Assembly (NCBI RefSeq): GCF_011038785.1
Contig: NZ_JAAKDT010000021.1
Location: 1-49,763 of the forward strand
Length of the DNA stretch: 49,763 bases
Source of the DNA: Parabacteroides sp. ZJ-118
GTDB taxonomy: Bacteria > Bacteroidota > Bacteroidia > Bacteroidales > Tannerellaceae
Direction of reading: 5' to 3'
The notes below the pieces were generated by a model that saw only the letters and a list, made by a program, of their open reading frames with translations, was not told the DNA's origin and ran no database searches. The number at the start of each line of letters is the position of its first letter. Position 1 is the first letter of the stretch. The position numbers and the translations under genes are program-made. Shown here piece after piece: positions 1 through 9,100 of this stretch.

Positions 1-58
1 GACCCTCCGCCTTGTAGCGAATGTAAAAGTTTTCAAAATCTTCGTTGCTGTAATACAT
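1..58 (-). CDS. IS66-type accessory protein (TnpA-like), N-terminus only
   Basis: Only the first 19 codons are in the window, starting at the ATG at 58-56 and running off the left edge. The visible residues (MYYSNEDFENFYIRYKAEG) resemble the N-termini of short IS66 ORF1 proteins in Bacteroidetes, which carry a helix-turn-helix and are thought to help transposition. The ORF begins just inside the IS end at 127 and reads into the element, as expected for the first gene of an IS66. With so few residues, the family call depends mostly on the adjacent terminus. Confidence 0.5.
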   Translation of the reverse strand, partial: MYYSNEDFENFYIRYKAEG

Positions 59-127
59 AATTTATCAAGATTAATGTTACAGCCGCGAATGTAGTCGGTT
101 TTACTCAGGCTGTGCTTGGACGCTTAC
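1..127 (-). mobile_element. End of an IS66-family insertion sequence (cut by window edge)
   Basis: Read on the minus strand, the element begins at 127 with GTAAGCGTC, the form of terminus typical of IS66-family inverted repeats. About 70 nt further in lies the start codon of a small ORF (58 to 1) resembling the first, accessory ORF of Bacteroidetes IS66 elements. IS66 elements normally duplicate 8 bp of target, which would make 128-135 (ATGCCCAT) one copy. The other copy and the other end are outside the window. Terminus and ORF position fit the family together; either alone would be weak. Confidence 0.6.
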
Positions 128-265
128 ATGCCCATTCTAAGCTTGCTACAATGGGCATTCAAAGGATGCTATGATGCCCATCGTAATCGGCTTACGACTG
201 CGATCGTAGCAAACCACCGGTTTCCGCTAAGGAAAACTCCGGTTTCTATTGGGGATTTGTGCTTC

Positions 266-308
266 AAAAAAAGGTCGTACATGTTTTTAAGAAACACGTA
301 CGACCTTT
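266..308 (-). terminator. Rho-independent terminator of the DUF3109 gene
   Basis: Arms at 270-286 and 292-308 form a 17-bp stem with one G/T-type mismatch around a 5-nt loop. On the minus strand the stem is followed by five Ts (complement of 266-270). It begins 6 nt after the stop codon of the minus-strand gene at 315-896. Confidence 0.8.
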
Positions 309-314
309 GTCCAA

Positions 315-896
315 TTATTCTTCCATCTGACTCTTCCATTCCTCCCCGCACTTTTCCAAGGCCTTATACCAAGCCTCGCCGAACTTACGGATCAAAGGCT
401 CCTTGAGGAACTCATAGACCGGCAATCGCTCTTTCTTTCCCAAGATCTCTGCCACCTTACAAACGCTCCAGCGATGATAGTTCACGGCCTTGAAATCCCG
501 ATACTGAGTGACACGTATCGGATAAAGGTGACAAGAGATGGGCTTAGGGAAATCCGTCTTACCTTCCCGGTATGCTTTCTCGATAGCGCATTTGCAATTG
601 CCATCGGCGTCGTAACAGGTAAAGACACAATCCTCACCGTCCACGATGGAGGTAACCGTATCTCCCTCCTCATCGATGTAGGCTACGCCTTGCTTATTAA
701 TGACCTCGCGCGCTTTCGGGGATAAATCATTCCAAATCAGGGGCAATACCTCCCGGAGCTTCGCCAACTCCGAATCCTCCAATGGAGCGCCGGAGTCTCC
801 TTCCACGCAGCACATCCCCTTGCATTTGGAAAGATCACATAAAAAATAACGGTCGAGGACTTCAAGACTCACCAAGGTGTCTTCTATCTGGATCAT
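315..896 (-). CDS. DUF3109 family Cys-rich protein
   Basis: This 193-residue protein matches my memory of DUF3109, a Bacteroidetes family related to the YkgJ/CxxCxxCC proteins suspected of binding zinc or an iron-sulfur cluster. The cysteines are grouped: 20, 25, 29 and 30 (FLCDLSKCKGMCC), then 90, 94, 101 and 103, then 122 (SCHLYP) and 146. The pattern supports a metal site, but the ligand and role are unknown. There is no signal peptide or membrane segment, so it is probably cytoplasmic. It lies 18 nt downstream of gpmI on the same strand, is probably cotranscribed with it, and ends in a strong terminator. Confidence 0.85.
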   Translation of the reverse strand: MIQIEDTLVSLEVLDRYFLCDLSKCKGMCCVEGDSGAPLEDSELAKLREVLPLIWNDLSPKAREVINKQGVAYIDEEGDTVTSIVDGEDCVFTCYDADGNCKCAIEKAYREGKTDFPKPISCHLYPIRVTQYRDFKAVNYHRWSVCKVAEILGKKERLPVYEFLKEPLIRKFGEAWYKALEKCGEEWKSQMEE

Positions 897-914
897 AAGA
901 TACTCCCGGTTCGC

Positions 915-2438
915 TTATTTGATCAATGACTTGCCGGTCATCTCCTTCGGCTGTGCCAATCCTAAAATATGCAGGATTGAAGGAGCCACATCGGCCAAGA
1001 TGCCATTCTCTACTTTAGCGTCCTTGTTGGTTGTCACATATACGAATGGAACGGGGTTCAACGAGTGAGCCGTATTCGGAGTACCATCCTCGTTCAAAGC
1101 ATGGTCGGCGTTACCATGGTCGGCGATGATGATTACCTCGTAGCCGTTGGCTTTAGCGGCCTCAACCGTATCGTGCAGGCAAGCGTCGATCGTTACGACC
1201 GCGTTCTCGATCGCCTTGTAGACACCCGTATGGCCTACCATGTCACCGTTGGCATAGTTCACTACGATGAAATCGAATTTCTTCGTGTTGATCGCGTCTA
1301 CCAATTTATCTTTCACCTCGAAAGCGCTCATCTCCGGTTTCAAGTCGTAAGTAGCCACTTTAGGAGAAGGAACCAGGATACGCTCCTCGCTGTCGAACGG
1401 AGTCTCGCGGCCACCGTTGAAGAAGAATGTCACATGGGCGTATTTCTCTGTCTCGGCGATATGCAGCTGAGTCTTGCCTACGTTTGCCAAGAACTCACCC
1501 AGCGTATTATTTACGTTCTCTTTGTCGAACAGGATATGGACCCCCTTGAAGCTGGCGTCGTACGGAGTCATACAGAAATATCGCAAGTCCGGGATCGTAT
1601 GCATACCCGCTTCCGGCATGTCTCGCTGGGTCAGTACGATCGTAAGCTCTTTCGCGCGGTCGTTACGGTAGTTGAAGAAGATCACGACATCCCCCTCCTC
1701 GATAACAGCTACCGGCTTCCCGTTCTCAACATGAACGATCGGCTTTATGAACTCGTCCGTCACACCCTCGGCATACGACTCTTCCACCGCTTTTACCATG
1801 CACTCGGCTTGCTTACCCTTACCTTCGACCAACAAGTCGTAGGCCTCTTTCACGCGTTCCCAACGTTTGTCGCGGTCCATCGCGTAATAACGTCCGATGA
1901 TAGAGGCGATCTTTCCTCCTGTAGTCTTCAGGTGATTCTCCAACGTCTCGATAAAGCCTTTACCGCTCTTCGGGTCCGTATCGCGGCCATCCATGAAGCA
2001 ATGAACATAAGCCTTGCTTACCCCGTATGCCTTGGCGATATCCGTCAACTTCAAAAGATGCTCCAAGGAGCTGTGTACACCGCCATCGGAGACCAAGCCC
2101 ATGAAGTGGATCTGCTTATTGTTCTCTTTCGCATAGCTATAAGCACGTTTGATCTCCGGGTTCTCCAGGATCGTATCCTGGCGGCAAGCGATGTTGATCT
2201 TCACCAAATCTTGGTAAACGATACGGCCAGCACCAATGTTCAAGTGGCCCACCTCAGAGTTACCCATTTGTCCGTCCGGCAAACCAACGTTCTCGCCGGA
2301 AGCCTGTAACTGTGAGTTCGGATAGGTTCTCAACAACTCGTCCCAATAGGGGGTCGGCGTGTTAAAGATCACGTCGTCTTTACCTTTGTCACCGATTCCC
2401 CAACCGTCACAGATAATTAAAAGTGCTTTTTTGCTCAT
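915..2438 (-). CDS. gpmI: 2,3-bisphosphoglycerate-independent phosphoglycerate mutase
   Basis: GpmI interconverts 3-phosphoglycerate and 2-phosphoglycerate in glycolysis and gluconeogenesis with two metal ions and a phosphoserine intermediate. The 507-residue length is usual. The N-terminus has the alkaline-phosphatase-superfamily metal site (CDGWGIGD, Asp11). Ser61 in [15 protein letters not shown] is the expected nucleophile. The middle holds the inserted transferase domain ([21 protein letters not shown]). Further metal ligands follow in DHGNADHA and [11 protein letters not shown] near the C-terminus. The ATG at 2438 follows a promoter-like -7 box at 2485-2492. It is the first gene of a likely two-gene unit with the DUF3109 gene. 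Confidence 0.97.
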   Translation of the reverse strand: MSKKALLIICDGWGIGDKGKDDVIFNTPTPYWDELLRTYPNSQLQASGENVGLPDGQMGNSEVGHLNIGAGRIVYQDLVKINIACRQDTILENPEIKRAYSYAKENNKQIHFMGLVSDGGVHSSLEHLLKLTDIAKAYGVSKAYVHCFMDGRDTDPKSGKGFIETLENHLKTTGGKIASIIGRYYAMDRDKRWERVKEAYDLLVEGKGKQAECMVKAVEESYAEGVTDEFIKPIVHVENGKPVAVIEEGDVVIFFNYRNDRAKELTIVLTQRDMPEAGMHTIPDLRYFCMTPYDASFKGVHILFDKENVNNTLGEFLANVGKTQLHIAETEKYAHVTFFFNGGRETPFDSEERILVPSPKVATYDLKPEMSAFEVKDKLVDAINTKKFDFIVVNYANGDMVGHTGVYKAIENAVVTIDACLHDTVEAAKANGYEVIIIADHGNADHALNEDGTPNTAHSLNPVPFVYVTTNKDAKVENGILADVAPSILHILGLAQPKEMTGKSLIK

Positions 2439-2484
2439 GATTGCTAATTTATTATATGGATTATGTTTTTAACCTTTACGGTCG

Positions 2485-2492
2485 CGAAGATA
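2485..2492 (-). promoter_or_regulatory. Candidate -7 box for gpmI
   Basis: The minus strand reads TATCTTCG, the TAnnTTCG variant of the Bacteroidetes -7 element, about 47 nt upstream of the gpmI ATG. I see no good TTTG box at the expected spacing, so this is a moderate call. Confidence 0.4.
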
Positions 2493-2528
2493 ATCAATTC
2501 CATTCTATTATTGTTTCTCTCAATGTAT

Positions 2529-2536
2529 TACTTTTG
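2529..2536 (+). promoter_or_regulatory. Candidate -7 box very close to the DUF45 start
   Basis: TACTTTTG matches TAnnTTTG exactly but ends only 8 nt before the ATG at 2545. Transcription from it would start at or next to the start codon, giving an almost leaderless mRNA. There is no clear -33 box at 19-21 bp. Confidence 0.35.
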
Positions 2537-2544
2537 CGGCAGGA

Positions 2545-3243
2545 ATGGAAAAGAATATACAAGACAAGGATTTGGGAGTCATAACGCTCCGGACCACTCC
2601 CCGGGCCACTCGATACACGCTCAAGATATCGAAGGGAAAGATAACCGCCACGATGCCGCCCGGAGGAGACGAGAAACGAATGATCGCTTTTATCCTGGAG
2701 AACAAGGACCGGCTGATAAAAGCGCTCCAGAAGTATCCGCCCCGGCCTCTGCTCGACGAAAGATCGGAGTTGCAGGCTACGACATTCCGCTTGCATATCT
2801 TCCGGACGGAAAGGGAAAATTTCTACATGCGCTTGGAAGAGGGAGTCTTGCATATCGCCTGTCCCTTGGAGACCTGCTTTGAGAGAGAGGAGGTACAATC
2901 CTTGCTGAAATCCATGTTGGAAAAGGCATTCCGCCACGAGGCGAAACGGTTGCTACCCCAACGGATCGCCCAGTTGGCCCGGCAACACGGCTTTACGCTG
3001 ACCGGGGTAAAGATCAACAACAGCAAGACGCATTGGGGAAGTTGCACGCCGCGGAAAAGTATCAACCTCTCGCTATGCCTGATGCTTCTTCCTTGGCATT
3101 TGGTGGATTATGTATTGTTGCATGAGCTTTGCCATACGATAGAGATGAACCATAGCGAAAGGTTCTGGAAACTGATGGATCAGGTGACGAACAATCAAGC
3201 GACCCGTTTACGAAATGAGTTGAAAGGCTACCCTATGTTGTAG
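2545..3243 (+). CDS. YgjP/DUF45-type (M48-like) metallopeptidase-family protein
   Basis: The 232-residue protein carries the signature of the YgjP/DUF45 family: WGSC at 164-167, then HELCH at 193-197 (zinc ligands His193 and His197, catalytic Glu194), followed by NHSERFW with a third likely ligand at His203. E. coli YgjP has been described as a UTP pyrophosphatase, while the fold looks like a zinc metallopeptidase; the true substrate here cannot be read from sequence. There is no signal peptide, so it is cytoplasmic. It diverges from gpmI across about 106 nt and converges on the TonB receptor gene. The stop codon (3241-3243) lies inside the left arm of a long palindrome. Confidence 0.85.
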   Translation: MEKNIQDKDLGVITLRTTPRATRYTLKISKGKITATMPPGGDEKRMIAFILENKDRLIKALQKYPPRPLLDERSELQATTFRLHIFRTERENFYMRLEEGVLHIACPLETCFEREEVQSLLKSMLEKAFRHEAKRLLPQRIAQLARQHGFTLTGVKINNSKTHWGSCTPRKSINLSLCLMLLPWHLVDYVLLHELCHTIEMNHSERFWKLMDQVTNNQATRLRNELKGYPML

Positions 3244-3276
3244 AGGCGGAGCGCGTGCGCTCCGCCTCTACAACCG
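3237..3276 (+). repeat. REP-like palindrome A, overlapping the DUF45 stop codon
   Basis: Arms at 3237-3254 and 3257-3274 are an 18-bp perfect inverted repeat with a 2-nt centre, followed by CCGG. The left arm contains the TAG stop of the DUF45 gene. It lies between convergent genes and could terminate transcription in both directions. It shares the GTAGAGRCG...CGYCTCTACAACCGG design with three other elements in this window. Confidence 0.75.
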
Positions 3277-3285
3277 GGTGAATTG

Positions 3286-6000
3286 TCAGAAATTGGCTCC
3301 TACCTGCAGGACGAAAGTCCGGGGTGCGCCGACGTCCATCGGGCGAGCGCTATAGCGCTTGTTCAAGAGATTGTTCACCAGCCCTTGTACACGGATATTC
3401 TTCGTCACCTTCATCCCGACACGCATATCCATGACGAAATACCCTTTGTTGTTCTCTATCCAATAATCATGCAAGTTCCCGAATAGCATCGAGCGCATAT
3501 AATCCATCAGGTTAGGCTCCGCTTTCACGCGTTCATCGGCCATAAAATAATCGACCGCCAATGTCTTGCTTTTCCATGACAGATTCGTTCCGATATTAAA
3601 CTGCTTCCATTCCAGATCGAGTACCCCCTTCACGGAATGTTTCTGGCGATATTTCAAATACTTGCTGTCGTTCGATTTCGAACGCATCGCCATCAAGTCG
3701 TCATTCGCTTCCTCCTCCGCATTCCGCGCGTCCACGTCCAGATCGATCGGATTCGTATAAACATACCCCAACGTATACGCCAGACGGGTATCACGGTTAA
3801 ACTCATACGCGCCCGAGGTAGACAAGTCTACTCCATAAATCTCCGCCCGGCCTACGTTCGTGAACTGAGCGCCGATTCCTAGGCCGTCGCCGCTGGAGAA
3901 CGCGTCGAACAACTTGGAAAGCCCGTCAATATAATCGAAGGTCTTCTTATTAAAGAGGCCGAAACGGAACTCGATCATATCCTTGTAACGGGTATAAAAG
4001 CCGGCCACATCGATAAAGCCCTTCAAATTGCCAAGCTTATAGCCTTGCTTGAAACCGAGCTCGGCGTTATAACCTTGCTCCGCCTTCAATTCAGCGTTCG
4101 GGAAAGCGCCCACACCTCCGATATCCTTCAGGATAAACTTCTCCGTAACGGATGGATAACGGTATCCCTGTCCGAAAGAAGCCCGGATAAAGCTATACTC
4201 ACCCAACTCATAATTCAAGCCTCCGCGGAAGACAGGCTTTACCGGAATCTTCGCCCCGAAAATCTTCGTCTCCGCTTCCCGGTAGAAATCATCTACCCGG
4301 TAATACTCCAGACGAACGCCGACCGAGACGTTCAAACGATCGATAAACTTATGATCATATTGCAGGAAGGTAGCCACGTTATCGCTACTATGCTGTCCGG
4401 TCACCTTCGAATCCGCGTGGATACGCTCATAAGTACCTCCAACCGTGAGTTGTGAATGATCGAACTTCTTGCTGAATTGGTAATCCAGATTATAGGAATA
4501 GGTATGATCCGCAGCCCCCGGCGCCTTTTCCTCCACCGGTTTCATGGCATCTACCAGCCAAGCGCCTAAATTATTCTTATCGGGCAGCGGAGTACGTCCC
4601 ATCACCCAAGAAATCAAGTCCATGTAATCCGCCGAGGTAGCTGTCGGGAAAAACTGATTCCCCAGCTTGCCCAACTCACCCATCAATCCGCTCACCTTCC
4701 CGTTCATCACCTCCGGGAGATACGGTAAGAAGGTCGGCAACAACTCGGTTTGCCAGTTTCGCGCGAGGTGGATAATCTCCGGGACGGATGAGATATCAAA
4801 ACCCATCTGGTTCGTTATGTCGAAAAGCGACTTATCCGTGGTATGCGTGATGATACGGTTCCCTCGATGGAAGAAACGGCCCTTGAGACGATGCGTCGTC
4901 CCTTTCTCCGAATTTGTATAATTCAAGAATGGATCGATATAAAATGCATTCTCACGGCGTCCCATATTCGCCAGCGGAGACTGGACATAGGGCTCCTCCG
5001 GAGAGCGCCAGATGAAGAAACCGGTATAATCGTCATACAAGTAGTTCACATTCACGCCATAGTTCAACCCCTGTACCCGGGGATCGCGATACGTAAGATT
5101 CCCGCCGACCCGGACACGGCGGTTGTAATTATCCTGCCGATACCCATCGTCAAGGAATGTATTGGCGCCCACCGTCAAATCAAAGTTCTTGATCCTACGG
5201 GAATGAGAGAGATCCAAGCCGCCGTATAAGGGCGTCCCGTCTTGACGCGGCTTCCCGTACAAACCTCCTTGTACGTTCACCTGTGTTACCGGATCCAATC
5301 CGGGGCGTTTCGTTTTCACGTGAATCAAGCCATTCAAGGCTGATGAGCCATACAATACGGAAGAGGCTCCTTTCAGCACCTCTACTTGATCGACGTTCTC
5401 CATCGGGATCATGTTCCAGTTTATCTCACCGGAACCCGGTGTCAGCACCGACATTCCGTCCACAAGAATCAAGCAACGGCTACCCACCCCGTAGGTCCAT
5501 CCCGTACCACCGCGTACGGAAGGCTGCCGGTCCGTCACATCCACACCGGAGATATTCTTCAGCACGTCCGTCAAATCTTTCGGAGACTGACGCGTGATAT
5601 CTTTCGCTTTCAACAATTCCATGGAGACGGTAATATCGCTTAGCTTTTGCTCATAACGCCCGACGCTCACGACGACCTCGTCCATCATGTTTGAGTTGGT
5701 TCGTAAGGAGACATCATGTGTCAAGAACTCTCCCGGATCTACTTTCACGGGGACACTCAACGTTTCATATCCCAGATAGCTAAAAGTCAGCACAGCGTCG
5801 CCATCCGTCACCTTCAGCTCATAATAACCGTTTATATCAGACACGGTTCCTCTCATGCCCCCTTTGTCCTTATAAAAAACGTTCACCCCGGCTAAAGCCT
5901 CCTTGCTCTCCGCATCTTTAATATGCCCTTTCACGTCTTGACCGAAAGAGGCATGGGTGATCAGGAGAAGACATACTATCAATTTGTAAGTGTTCTTCAT
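3286..6000 (-). CDS. TonB-dependent outer-membrane receptor with carboxypeptidase-regulatory-like N-domain
   Basis: The start is the ATG at 6000 rather than the upstream TTG at 6006, giving 904 residues. A signal peptide (MKNTYKLIVCLLLITHASFG) is followed by a CarboxypepD_reg-like beta-sandwich to about residue 105. Next comes a plug domain with RGGTGWTYGVGSRCLILVDG and VEVLKGASSVLYGSSALNG, and a long 22-strand-type barrel ending in the aromatic terminus QVGANF. Such receptors import siderophores, cobamides, glycans or peptides with energy from TonB-ExbBD. No SusD partner, sigma/anti-sigma pair or lipoprotein lies beside it, so a metal-chelate or small-molecule ligand is more likely than a SusCD-type glycan, but this is inference. 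A -7-like box at 6020-6027 suggests its own promoter. Confidence 0.93.
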   Translation of the reverse strand: MKNTYKLIVCLLLITHASFGQDVKGHIKDAESKEALAGVNVFYKDKGGMRGTVSDINGYYELKVTDGDAVLTFSYLGYETLSVPVKVDPGEFLTHDVSLRTNSNMMDEVVVSVGRYEQKLSDITVSMELLKAKDITRQSPKDLTDVLKNISGVDVTDRQPSVRGGTGWTYGVGSRCLILVDGMSVLTPGSGEINWNMIPMENVDQVEVLKGASSVLYGSSALNGLIHVKTKRPGLDPVTQVNVQGGLYGKPRQDGTPLYGGLDLSHSRRIKNFDLTVGANTFLDDGYRQDNYNRRVRVGGNLTYRDPRVQGLNYGVNVNYLYDDYTGFFIWRSPEEPYVQSPLANMGRRENAFYIDPFLNYTNSEKGTTHRLKGRFFHRGNRIITHTTDKSLFDITNQMGFDISSVPEIIHLARNWQTELLPTFLPYLPEVMNGKVSGLMGELGKLGNQFFPTATSADYMDLISWVMGRTPLPDKNNLGAWLVDAMKPVEEKAPGAADHTYSYNLDYQFSKKFDHSQLTVGGTYERIHADSKVTGQHSSDNVATFLQYDHKFIDRLNVSVGVRLEYYRVDDFYREAETKIFGAKIPVKPVFRGGLNYELGEYSFIRASFGQGYRYPSVTEKFILKDIGGVGAFPNAELKAEQGYNAELGFKQGYKLGNLKGFIDVAGFYTRYKDMIEFRFGLFNKKTFDYIDGLSKLFDAFSSGDGLGIGAQFTNVGRAEIYGVDLSTSGAYEFNRDTRLAYTLGYVYTNPIDLDVDARNAEEEANDDLMAMRSKSNDSKYLKYRQKHSVKGVLDLEWKQFNIGTNLSWKSKTLAVDYFMADERVKAEPNLMDYMRSMLFGNLHDYWIENNKGYFVMDMRVGMKVTKNIRVQGLVNNLLNKRYSARPMDVGAPRTFVLQVGANF

Positions 6001-6019
6001 ATCCAAATTATATTTTGCG

Positions 6020-6027
6020 CGAAGATA
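6020..6027 (-). promoter_or_regulatory. Candidate -7 box for the TonB receptor gene
   Basis: The minus strand reads TATCTTCG (TAnnTTCG) 19 nt upstream of the ATG at 6000. This supports the ATG over the TTG at 6006, which would leave almost no leader. No clear -33 box. Confidence 0.4.
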
Positions 6028-6100
6028 AAGGTTTATTCCATACTGCTAGACAGGTATTTAAAAACAGACCAAGAAGTCCTGCAAATAGACTACACTCTTT

Positions 6101-9100
6101 TTATTGCGCCAAGGAGAAGCGGAGGCTAATGCCATAGTTCGAGTTTGATGTCGGGTAAGAAGAGGTGGAGACGATCGGCTCGTTGATCTGTAAATCATAA
6201 AACGCTCTCAATGTCAAGGCACGACTTAACCCGTAATCCGCGGAAAACTGGATGGTCTTGGCGATATTCCCGCTGGTAGCCTGCGTCAATTGATCCTCGA
6301 TCTTGCGGATCAGGGACATCATCTTACGGTAAGAGAAATCCAAGCGGATCGTAAGGTCATTACTGAAGTCGCGCGTCTTTTTCATTTTCAACACCTTGTT
6401 AAACTCAGTCAACTTATATCCGACCCCTATCACAAACTCGTTGGAAAGCGCCTCCACCAATTGGTAAGAGGAGATATTCAAGCTTAAGTTACGCGTCTTG
6501 CGCAACTCAACCTTACCGGTTATATTATTCAATAAAGTGGCGTCCACGCCAAACAACGGGCTGAATCCTTCCGTGATACTCACGGCCGCTATATCGTAAG
6601 GAGACGAGGGCGTAGGATTACCGGTCTGGATATCACGGATATATCCCAAACCATCCTGCCCGGCATCCACCCAATCCAAGAAGGAGGAGAACGCGCCCAC
6701 ACTATAAGAACAACGATATTGATGACTTAACATCATGTTCTTAAAGTATTTGCGGATAACCGGTATGCGGATCAATCCATCATACGTAACACGCCAGTTC
6801 GGTAGCAAACTCTTAACAGACGGGAAAGCTGACAGGCCCACCTTATTCGGATCCTTACCCGTATAAGCCGCCAAGAAAGCAGGTACCAATACCTCCATCG
6901 AGTTCAGGCTTACGCCTCCCCCTACGGCCGGATCATACGGTTTTCCCGCTAAAGCATGCCCCGCCATAAAACCGGAACTCGGGTAAACCGTACCGGAATA
7001 GGTATCCATCAAACGCCGGGCGATCACGTTACGATGAGCGATAAAGTTGTCGAAGGCTTTCGACGCATACCCGTTGTTAGCGTTTCCGCTACCGCCGAAA
7101 GCGCTTCCCAAGGCGATCGTCGTCATCGTAAAGCTGCCTCCCATCTGCTCGGGCATACCGTCTTGCATATAATAGATATCGGTACTACGGGTATCTACCC
7201 GGTTGGCGTTCAAATCAATCTTCAAGCCGGCTATAGGTTCAAGGTTCGCACGGATCGTAAGGTTCTTCGCGCTATTGATCATGGCGGGAGTCGTCAGATT
7301 CTCATTCTTTACCAGCCAACCCCGCTCGTCAGCCTCGTCGATAAAGCTCCTCCGTACTGCCCCGAAAGCGAAACCAAGCCCCGGAGCTAAGGTACCCGTA
7401 CGCCGTTGTCCGAACATATCGCCAACCTCCGGAGCGTAACCACTCAACATCATACCGTCGATCAACGAGTACTGCACGTTTACCCGACGCAGCATCATCA
7501 AGAAACGACTTCCATATTCCGCTACTTTCGTCAAGGTCCCTTCCAAAGGTTGTGGACCGGGCACGATTGTCAACTTCAAATGAGCCGTATCTTTATTCAA
7601 GATCATGACTTGGGCATAATTGACCGGCTTATATTTAATTGAATAGACCTTCCCGTCCGCTCCGCGTGCCGTGATACGGACCTTCTTCGTAAACATTCCA
7701 TGCTGCACGATCGTCCCACTATCCGGACTCAATTGGATCTCTTTCTCCAGCTTCACCTCTTTCTTCTTTTTCTCCGGTTGGCGAGCGCTTACCCGGGAAG
7801 AGGCCATAAACTTCTGGTTGATCTTCTTCAGATATTTATTCTTATTGTACAGTGACTGCAAATTGAAACTACCCTGCCAGTCAAATTGACGTTGGTTCTT
7901 TATGATATTACCCTGTTCCAGCTCAACACTCGCGACATTGGCTCCACGATCCCAGTTGTACGTAGCATTATACGTCAATGAGCTATTTACCCAGTCTAAT
8001 GCCGGTATGAATTGCAATGGCATATTCCAAGTGACATTAAACGTCTGGTCGTATTTCAAAGGAGTACCTAAATCACGGATACTTTGCTTCACGGAGTCCT
8101 TCCATACCTGATAATCATCCGGGTTCAACTTCTTGTTAACTTGAACATTCGGCTCCTCGATACGGGCATTCGTACCGGAAGTAAACGTCATGCTCAGGTT
8201 GTTCGTAAAGTCCCAACGCAAACTGAAGGCACGGTCCCACAAGAAATTATGGCTGAATGAGAGCAACTGGTTACCTCCACCCGTAGAACTTGTCAAATCT
8301 CTCAGCTTAATCTCATAGTAATTCCGCATCATCGCCGTCTGGAAACTGATATTTGACGGGACGTAATTCAACCCGAACTGCTTGATATATTTCGTATATC
8401 CATTATTCTTCTTCAGCTTCTCGAATGGCCGGAACGGTTTCACGTAAGGCGTATAATTATAAGCGAAATTACCCCGGTAATCCTTGGTGGTCTCATATTC
8501 AGTCTCCGGATTCTTCTTGCTGTTTTGGCTATAAGAGTAACCAAACGAGAAGTTCGCCGGGTCATACGGCATCGGATTCTTGCTGCGGATATCTACCTTT
8601 ACGTTATTGAAAGAGACGCTCTTAATCGTGGTCTGATCCAATGAATAACCCTTGATAGAATCTTTCTCGGCTTGGGTCTCTACCGCATCCAAAGCATCCG
8701 AAAGCTTAATATCCTCATTCAACGGGTCATACTCAGGGGTTGTCGTCTCCTTCGAATAAGCATAGTAAAAAGGTATGCTAACCTTTGCTTTCTCAGGGAA
8801 CAACTTGCCCAACTCAATTGAGGTCGCTACGCTATATTGCGAATAATCATCCATCCGGCGTTCAGCCAGCGACTGATCCAACGCGCCGAAGCCAGCGGTT
8901 TCCATCCGTCCACTTACATTGACCGTACCCAAATCAGATAAAGCGACGTTCAGGTTCGCGTTAGCGGCCCAACCACCTTTCTCATCGAAATCGGTCATAC
9001 GGAGTTCGTTTACCCAAACCTCGCCGCTCTTGATATCACCCGTGTTGTTACGTACACCGATCATGATCACTTTTACCTCCGCTAAGCTAGGGTTACCGAT

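Noticed and set aside
1065-2309. 414-codon plus-strand frame opposite gpmI
   Set aside because: Antisense shadow of a certain housekeeping gene.
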